64,000 bases of DNA, from the NCBI RefSeq assembly GCF_023053635.1, contig NC_086172.1, positions 120,627,681-120,691,680 of the forward strand, in the 5' to 3' direction. The notes under the pieces are model-generated. The model was not told the DNA's origin, searched no databases, and saw nothing but the letters and a program-made list of their open reading frames with translations. Positions 35,701-45,600 of the stretch are shown in pieces; position 1 is the stretch's first letter; the number at the start of each line of letters is the position of its first letter. The translations under genes were made by a program, and so were the position numbers. Origin of the DNA: Elgaria multicarinata webbii. Lineage: Eukaryota; Chordata; Lepidosauria; Squamata; Anguidae.

Positions 35701-36799
35701 CTACCCTCACCTGAGGAAAACTTTTACCATGTCATTTACAATCAGGAACCAGACCTTTACCAGACTGGTACCTCCTTTTCCTCTGTCTATCTGGATTGAA
35801 AGGCAGTTTCTGATATAATGGATCTTAATTTTTACCCTCTGCACTGGCAAAGTGTACGTGCTTTTCTGTAGCATTTCAGTACTAGGACTCGGGATAGAAG
35901 TCCCTGCCTTCACAACAGTTGTTGAGTGATGCATCCATAGACAACTTATATGTACTTCAGAAAGTATCTACTCATAAGACAAAAACATAAATGTTGAAAA
36001 AGTTGAGTCACTTTTCCTATTGATAATAATCAGACATGGCAAACTTGTCCAGCTTAAGTGACTGAAAACAAGCAAGCTTTCGAGGACACAAATCAGCAGA
36101 CTCCAAATTCAGCCTGCATTTGCTTTTTTGTTTAAAAAAGGATTACTTTTGATATTTGCATTTTCCTTCGCTTGTCAAATATTATGAACTATTTGCATAA
36201 GGTTAGCTGGAACCAATGGTAATAAATTTGGAACCAACTTTAATTTATTATCTCATTTGCATGTCAGTTTCATCAAAAATGTCAGCAAGATTATGGGAAA
36301 CTTTTCTTGGTGGTGAATGTTCTCTGCTGAGTCAGCAGAAACAGCACAAAACAAGTAAACTGCAATCACTCTGATGTACTATAAATAAAACCACAAACCC
36401 ACCATCTGCCCATAAGAACTCCTGGGTATTGTTCACTTTAGGACAAGAAACAATGAAGGTTAAAGTACTACAGAATATGCATTTCTCCATCTGTACCTGT
36501 TTCTCAACATTTGGTTTGCTGATCTGTAGAGTTTGAGGTCCAGCAAGCCTGGTACCTGGGGCTGCTATAACAATGCTGGTGAGTTGTGCCACTGGAAAAG
36601 TTTTGGCTATGGTTGCTGTTTGCCCATTCACAACACGGACTGGGTGTATGGAATTCTGTGAGGAGGGTAAGGAGGTGGATGTGAACTTCGTCGTCAGCAT
36701 CACAGGCCTCTGAATAAGCTGAGGAGCAGCAAGCATAGGAGGAGGTGGGGCTGGGGCTATAGGGATGTTATTCTGGGCAACTGGTTTAGGCCGAACCTA

Positions 36800-36851
<52 letters not shown>

Positions 36852-39800
36852 TATATTTTTCAGATTATATTTTTAAGAAGATCTTAATGTATTAATCAAT
36901 TGTCAACAAACATATCAGCATTGGAAGGAATGAAATTGTAAACCCTTTCAAAGCTTGTTTAACCACATCCATGACAGTTCCACCGTGCAATAACTACTTA
37001 TCCATAAATGTTACCATATGCTGTTGAATACTTCTTTTCCACCATGCCATCTTTTTCTGGGATGTAAAACTATTCACACATTTCCCCCCTATTTTAATGG
37101 CATTTGGGGAGTGTAGCTCAAAAACATATACAGAACTTCCAATACTATATGGTCAAGGAATATTGAGAGTGTAGGGGAAATATATACATGGACTAAGCAT
37201 GTCATCAAATCCAATTATATTTGCACTATATGTTTGGACTTATCTGAAAGAATTCACAGGTCTTATTTTCAGAAGTTGAGGGTGCCCAGATTGGATCCAA
37301 AGTGGTCCAGATGTTATTTATTATTCAGCCGACTGTGTTGGCAAAAATAGCAAGTTTCTGAATTACACAATCTTCTCCTTAAAACCGAGATTAACCATTT
37401 TTTAACCCATCTAAATTTCTTCAAGAACAATAGACGTGCCTAGAGCATTGGATGGGCATACCTATATTGTAGCAGCAAATATTTCCACAATTTCTGATCT
37501 GTTTCATAATTGGGTAATGATTGCTGACACTGTGTCTAGGAATCTGGATAATATTTTCATTAAAAACAACAGTAGAGATGGAGGAAGTGGCATAGCTTCA
37601 ATGAGATGCAGATGGCATCTCCTGAGAGCAACAGCAAGTAAATTGATTCTATTAATTTAAAATATACTGAAAATAATCTATTACATCATGCTTTCATCAT
37701 CAGGTACAGGGACTTAGAGCAGAATTTTTTCAAAAGATTACTTGCTCAAGCAGTATTTCCAGGCTAAATCTGCTCCCCTTTGTAACAAAGGAACAAGAAG
37801 CTAAAGCAAATAATTACAAATTGTTACACTTTGCTCAACAAAATGGGGAAGAATTCACATTAAATAGAGCCTTTTCAGTCAAAGAAACACATTTCTTCAT
37901 CATCTCTAATTTCATTCCATTCTTACAGAACCACTGTTAAGGCATAGAACTGACAGGGCAAACAAAAATATGGCAGCAAAACTAGAGATTTAACTTGGAG
38001 AGTTCATTGGACAGAATTCAATTATCACTAAATACATGGAACATCTGATGTTGTCCTTTTTCATATCAAAGTCAAACCTCTCAGAGTTGCACACACTCTA
38101 CCTTTCCTTCTACATACACAGCAGGTTCATTTTACAACTTTTGTTTCCTTTAAGGTAAACACAACACACACACACACGCGCACACACACACACACACACA
38201 CATACTCCTTCGTCTCTTTTGGACAGACTCACCTGTGGAAGGAAATTTGGACGAGGTGTGAGTCTGGGAGGAGGGATGAACTGTGGCACTTTGATGGGCT
38301 GAGGAGGCGTAGCTTGAACCTGCTAAACAACAGGAGTGGGGCAGGAAGATAGATTTAAGTAAAGGAATGGGTTTGATGAGTGATTTCAAAGCTGTGCAAG
38401 CACAGTCTGCCTCTCTTGCAGTAAACAGATTGCAAAGCCTTTCTGAAGAGAGAAAGGGCCTTACCTAGGCAGAATGAAGCTAATCATCCTTTCGTTTCAC
38501 TAGAATATAAAACCTAAGCCCTCTGTTTTTAAAAAATAAATCAGTTATCTGTGAAGCTCCTGAATTCTCATGTTTTATGAGCCAAACTTCATGAAAACCT
38601 GAAAGTATTATCAAGTTTCACTGCTCATTCCAATGGAGTTTCACATGTTGGTTAACTGTAATTTGGGGCAATGTTTTGAAATGTTTGACAAGAGGGCATA
38701 AAAATTCATATTCAAAATAGCTAGAAGCTTCAGCACTACGCACTTCATACATTATTTAATACATTACGGTACTGGAACTTGCAGAATACTGTTTGCAAAC
38801 GAAGCCATTTGCTTTGGAATGGCTATAAATGGATTTATTTACAGCTGCACCTCTAGATCAATTCTTATTTTAAATAGTAAAATTGTGCTTCAGATGGTTC
38901 TGTTTAAATGCTTGGCCTCACTCACAAGGTTAAATATTCCATTCAAAGTTTCTTTTCACATTTTAACAGGTTCCAACTGCTTCATACTTTGCAAAATCAA
39001 AACTGATTCTCAGAATTACTACTTAGTCACAACAGTCCCCTTGAGAAAGTCTGTTCTGTAGGTTGAGGAAATGCTGGTAAGATCCCATGATGAAGAATGT
39101 TATATTTGTGGGCCAACATGAGTAAAATACAGCAATGTATGTGAAGGAACAAAATATTTGAAACAGTAATCTAGATGAGAAGCCACATCACTCAGATAAG
39201 AAAAGAATGTGAACAAACCTAAATCAAAATTACAAAATGGTGTCTTCCTGGAAAGCAGCACATTGTAAAAAAATCATATAAGGAAAATTTATTTCAATTA
39301 TTATCTTGTCACACAACAAGGATATATAAGGGGTGATCAGATAGAAATCACTTGTTGAAATAGTGTGTGATATTACAAATTGAAGACTATTAAAATATAA
39401 ATATTTACTCATAGAAATATAAGCAAGGTTTCACAACACGCTTACATACATAAATGCTTATGTTCCCCTTAATTATGAAAAATAGCCATTAAAATTGTTC
39501 ATGCACTGAGCACTAGGCAACAGAGCCTGCTTACCAACGTGACTGTATTTTTTGCCACTATTTGGACTGCCTCTGTTCCTGGACCAGTGACTTTATTTGT
39601 TGTCTGGAGGTTGACTGGTGTGTTCTGTGCATCAGTGCTAAGGACAGTTTTCTGGCTGCTGTTGATGGCAGTCACCATGGCAATTGTAGGTCTTTGACCT
39701 ACAACAGAGGCAGGCATGGTTGCTGTTGCTGCTTTCAAGACGAGAGGTAGTGTCTTAGCGGTGATCATAGAAGCTGTAGTTACAGTCTTCTAAGAGAAAC

Positions 39801-42642
39801 AGAAAACAAACTTAAAGAGTCTGGAACTTTTCATCAGAATGGAAACAATTTATTCTTGAATTCACCAGTAAGAAAACACAAGCAGTTTAATGCAAGGGAA
39901 ACAGCGTTGGAAAGATTCTAAATATCAATAGTCTGCCTGTGAAAACTGTATGGAATCACCCCACTCTTTAGTGAATATTTTACAATACATTTCCCATATA
40001 GACTTGCAATTAAACAGAAAGTACTCAGTCGTGGCTTGCTCATACCGCTGGTGAACGGTGTGTTTCACGTCCCAAATGTCTGGAGTGACATGTCTCCTTT
40101 TAACACTTTACTGTTTAATGAAGTAAACAACAGTGTACCTGTAACATACCATAAAAGTGTGAAATGGCTTTGTTCTGAACCAGTGTCTTAAAGCTGTGGT
40201 CAAGTGACTGAGGGTTAACAGGATAAAGTTCAATCCAGACAAGATGGAGATTATGTTGCTGGGGGAATTTAGGTGCTCTTAGACACACTTGCCTGTTACT
40301 GTCCTTGACAGAAGGTTGAACTAGATGTTTAGCTGCAGACATGAGTCTGGGAACCCCAGCTACTGACACTTGCAAACCAGTGGAAAGGGGGCACAATATG
40401 TAGGGGAGACGTGATAGGGTGTGCGTGCACAGCAAATACGCACCCAAGGAACCCTGAGGTGAAAAGTATATTGTATTGTTTTCAAGAAACCCAGTGTTAC
40501 ACTGACTATTACTGCTGCACTGCTTCCAGTTGGAAGTATTAGTATTAGTATTTTATGTAATTTGCTGTTGCTGAGGCACCTCTGATTTTAGATGGAGACA
40601 GGATATACATGTTTTAAAATCAATAAAGTATCAACACACAGGGCTACAATGAGTCTTCAACAGTCAGGTAAAGCATACCACAACTGCATTTTAACTGTGC
40701 AAGATACTCTTGTATCCTACAGATACCTGACATACTCAACTACATTTGTAGTGTGATATGCACAGGCAGGAATAAGCCAAGGTGAGCCTTGAGCTTATTC
40801 ATGGGCTCCTTCCCCCAACGCACCCAGCAGGAAGAGTTTGGAAGCTTTTGCTTTTGGTTAACTGTGGTTTGTCATGTTACATGAAATGAAAAAAATGTAG
40901 CTGATGTTAACTTCAAATAAAACAACTTCAAACCATGGGTTGTGAAGCTAAATTGCTGAAACTAGCCATAGGTAGTGTTAATGCCCTTACTAAGAATCAC
41001 CCTAATTGGATGTTAGTGAGGAAAAGGATGGTAGCAATTTCAAGGAAGTTTCGCTAGAGGGCTCTTTAGCTTTGAACATAACTTTGTACAAACAGAGCAA
41101 ATGACCTGGAAGTTAATCTCAAAGTGCACAACATAGTATACAGAGATCAGCATGAAATTTCTTTTGCAGTCAAAACTTTTGACAAAAGGAAACGCCAGTT
41201 ATTTAAAAATTATTCACAAACTTATCATAAATGTTCTAAGGTGTTTATTAATACACACTTTGCCCTTTCATAAGTATTTTTTTAAAATTTTCATCAATGT
41301 CTTTAAATAGTGTATTAATTGTAATAATTTGAAATTAAAAACATGTAATATCTGAATGTAATATCTACCTAACCAATAGAATATCTATTTCCAGGTGAGA
41401 GATCTCCATACAAAGTAGAAACTTGTAAATTAAATAATAAGTATCCTGCAAATTCTTCTGTAATATCATGTGTGTAAACACAACTTGATCAGAAGACATT
41501 CATACCAGGCAAATCCCCATCTTTTGTCCCCTCTTGGGATATGTGCATGCTTCAATAGGGTGGTACACTGATATGCTGTCCTCCAAAGGGCCAGTGCACA
41601 TTGCACATCTTAAGTGAACATGAACTTATGACACTGCCTTACACCCAGTCAGTCCACTGGTTCACCTAGAACAGTATTGTTACCTGGCAGTGGCTCCCCA
41701 GTTTTTTCAGGTGGGGACCTTTTTCATCCCTACCTGGAGATGCCTGGAATGGCATCTTTTGTATGCAAACTGTGTGCTCTTCCCCTGAGCTATGGCCCCT
41801 CTCTAAGCAAAATCTCCATGGGCAGAACAAGACGAATAATGTGCCCAAACCAGAAGCATCATATCAAGTACCTCCTCCCTTTCTGTAACATCTTGTACAC
41901 AGGTACTACTTTTACCACATTGTACATTTCCCGGCTTCACATCATTGACTGCTTGTGGCAGGAAAATGCACACAGTCTAATAATTTCCAGACACAGGGCA
42001 AGTTGTACTAAATGTTACTGATGTTTGGAGCAGCCTCCCCATATTGCATTTAGTTCTGCTCTCAGTGTCTCAAAGGGCCATCAGGAGAAAACTCCAACTG
42101 TTCACAGGCCAAAGGTTTAGCTTATTGGCCGCCTCCATGATTGCGTAAAAGACAACAATAATTATCACTGAAGCATTGTCTTAAGTGCTCTAGATGCAGG
42201 CTTATGCTCTTCTCGTAAGAAACAGCTGTAAACAACATCTAAGCCTACCTTCCTCCAAATTCTGGGCACTCCCTGACCAAAATAATAAGAGGAGGCAGTC
42301 AAGTGTCTCTCAGAAAAACAGAATATTAAACCAGTACTATTTAGAAAACAGCATGCTTCTGACAACCTTATTTTCACCAAGATCTAGTTCTTACGAGCAA
42401 GTTTTCTGTCACGTTACGAACAGGAATAGAAATGTTCCCAGATGAGAAGAGAGTTTACTCTCCCTCCTACCTCAAAATAGGCCAATACCAGAAATTAGGT
42501 GCCAAAGATCTGTCTACAAAAGCAGAGTTTTTGTACAGTTCAACCAACTGGTTTCACCAAATTGACTATACCATCATACAATTCTTTTCCAATTGTATTT
42601 TAATGAAAGCAGAGGTTAAACCAGAGTTACAACACTGCCCTA

Positions 42643-42689
<47 letters not shown>

Positions 42690-45600
42690 TTATTGCCTAA
42701 TGTAAAATCAGGGTCTTGTTATGCAATGATAAAATTTCAGCATGGATTGAATAATTACATACCAGATCAGTCCACATTTTATTTAAAGCTGGACCTGGAC
42801 TTTATGCTTTCTGAGATCACAGCAAATGCCCTCAGTCATTATAGATGAGCAATATTAATCTGTTATTGTATTTGTGGGAAGAAGATACAAGACATTCCTC
42901 ACTACATGTTCCATTGTGTACTTTATGGTAATGTTTGGAATAAATTTCTGTTAAACGTTATGAACACTGTTTTAACCAACAGTAGTTTCTTCTGACCAAT
43001 AGCAACAATAAGATTTCTCATACAATAACTGTGTTTGCCATGGCAGCTGAAGAAATATAATACAAAAACAAAACTTAAGACCATAAGAAGGACTGTGCTG
43101 CATCAAACAAAAGTTCTGTGTAACCCAGCACCCTTTTCCCATAGTGGCAAACGAGATGCCCATAGGAAGTGCATAAGCTGGACATGAGCGCAATAGTACC
43201 CTCTTGCTCATGTTCCTCAATATTGGAAGTAATAGATAGTAATCATGGCTAGAAGCTATTGATAGCCTTATCCCTCATAATTTTGTCTAATCCCCTTTTA
43301 AAGTCATCTGAGTTGTTGGCCATCATTACAGCCCGAGGAAGCAAATTTCACAGTTTAAGTATGCACTGTGTGAAGTAGTACTTCCTTGTGTCTGTCCTGA
43401 ATTTTACGGCCACCCAAGTTGGTGGCTATCACCACATCTTCTGGCAGCGAATTATGTAGTTTATACACGGTGTGAAAAAGTAATTGGTCCTGCATCTCCC
43501 ACCATTCAACCTCAAAGGATAGTCCTGGGTTCTAACATTATGAGAGAAGGACAAAAGATTTCCATATACACTTTTTCTGTCCTATGCATAATATTATACA
43601 ACTCTAATCACATCTCTGTTTAGTCATTTTTTCTAAGCTAAAGAGCCCCAAATGTTGTAAGCCCCAAGGGACTTGCACTAGCCCCTTGATTTTGGTTACA
43701 CTTTTCTGTATCTTTTCCATATGCAAGGTTATTAACAGGGACTGGCCGGCGAGATCACATTACGCCAGTCCTTTTACAACTTCATTGGCTGCCAGTCCAG
43801 GTCCGGGCCCAATTCAAAGTGCTGGTATTAACATTTAAAGCCCTAAACGGTTTGGGGCCAGGTTATCTGAAGGAACGCCTCCTCCCATATGTACCTACCC
43901 GGACCTTAAGATCATCTACAGGGGGCCTTCTCCATGAGCCCCTGCCAAAGGAAGTGAGGCAGGTGGCTACTAGGAGGAGGGCTTTCTCCGCTGTGGCACC
44001 CCGGTTGTGGAACGAGCTCCCCAGAGAGGTCCGCTTGGCGCCTACACTGTACTGCTTTCGTCACCAGCTGAAGACCTTTTTATTCACTCAGTATTTTAAC
44101 ACTTAATTTTAACTTAAATTTAAATTTTACTGTTTTAACTCTGTATTTTAATCCTATATCAACTTTGCTGTGTGGTTTTATCCTGGTTGCGCTTTTTATA
44201 CTGTATTCGTAATTGTGTTTTAAACTGTTGGGTGTTTTACTGTGGTTTTAATTTTTGTGAACCGCCCAGAGAGCTTCGGCTATTGGGCGGTATAAAAATG
44301 TAATAAATAATAATAAAATAATAATAATAATATGCTCTAAACTGGAAACATGTTTGTTGCTGAATGTCGATTGGCATCAAAATCCTGCTATATCGTGGCT
44401 CTCCTTTGTGTGCATTTCTTTGTTTACAACCTGATTGGTTTTATATTATTATTTCTGGTATTCTAATTTTATTTTTAATGCTCAATGGCTGAAACAAATA
44501 AATTGAACTGAACCAAGATCTAGACACTTACAGTATCCTGGTAAACAACTATGGCAGGTAGGCTAGATGGAAATAACTTCTATTAAAAAAAAAAAGAAAA
44601 GAAACCGAATGCAATTCTACATTATTGTCCAGTGAAGCATAGCTTCCAGGTGAATGCTTGAATATTTTTGTTGACCAAATGCAGTATTTTTTTCTGCTTA
44701 AATACTAGGCCCAAAAGAGAACTTGACATGAAATTTCCACATGCAATTTTAGATGGATTTTGTTGTTGTTGTTCAAAACTTGCTTCCTTGGGTGTATTGG
44801 AAAAGGCACTCTGGAAAGTGCTATATTCTAAGGATTGTCATCCCCATATTATGCATGTACTTGTTTCTGATAAAAGCACAAAAGTTGACTTTAACATAGT
44901 GGACAAATCTATTCTGATGATGTGTTTTTTTTAAGTTAAGGTTCAGTGGAGGCCTACTAGCTAATTTCCGGTGAACCACCAAACGGGCTGTCTTAACCTC
45001 TTTGCCCTGGGGTGGCTTTGAAGCCACCCCAGGGCAAAGAAGCGAAGATGCACAGCTGAAAGGTCGGGGACTTACCTTGACTTTTCCAGCCAGAGCGAGG
45101 TCAGCCCAGCTTTTCCACCAGACTGTCCTCATCCTGAGCCATTCCGGGGGCGTTCCCCAGGCAAAAGGCAAAAGGCAAACTCCTATTGGTCGCCAGAAGC
45201 TATGGGGGGGGGAGGCCTGGTGAGCCTAATGGCTGCCGGAAAGCCCACGCTACTTCCTCTCATTAGGACTGCACACCAGGGATAACCGGGATAGGGAGTT
45301 GGCGGCAGAGCAGCACCAACCCATTGCCATGAAGACAGCCCCCAAGTGCCTCCTGGGTACTGGAGTTCTTGTCAAAATGCTGGACTACATAGACCTTAGT
45401 CTGACCCAGCAAGGCACTTCTTAATAAAAAGTCTTAAGAAACTTTTGTTTTTGTTTTTTAAGTATATAAGACTCAAGTAAGCCCACAATACTGCTACTTC
45501 AAAACCAGCAATTTACTTTTAGCTTTCACTGAAGGGAAAGGAGAAAAGATGGAGAGAGGGATGTGACACATGCTAAACTACAAGATCATGAAATGCTTTT

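Larger units (their letters stand above)
36797..38232 (-). other. PHF21A intron flanked by microsatellites at both splice sites
   Basis: The 5' splice site is at 38232. A (CA)n array on the plus strand lies at 38163-38202, so a UG repeat begins about 30 nt into the intron. At the other end, (GA)22 on the plus strand (36804-36848) is the (UC) tract just before the acceptor. No other repeat was recognised. Confidence 0.8.

Noticed and set aside
42432-42848. A 138-codon open frame in a PHF21A intron
   Set aside because: It reads through the AC microsatellite and AT-rich sequence; no family resemblance and no splice context.
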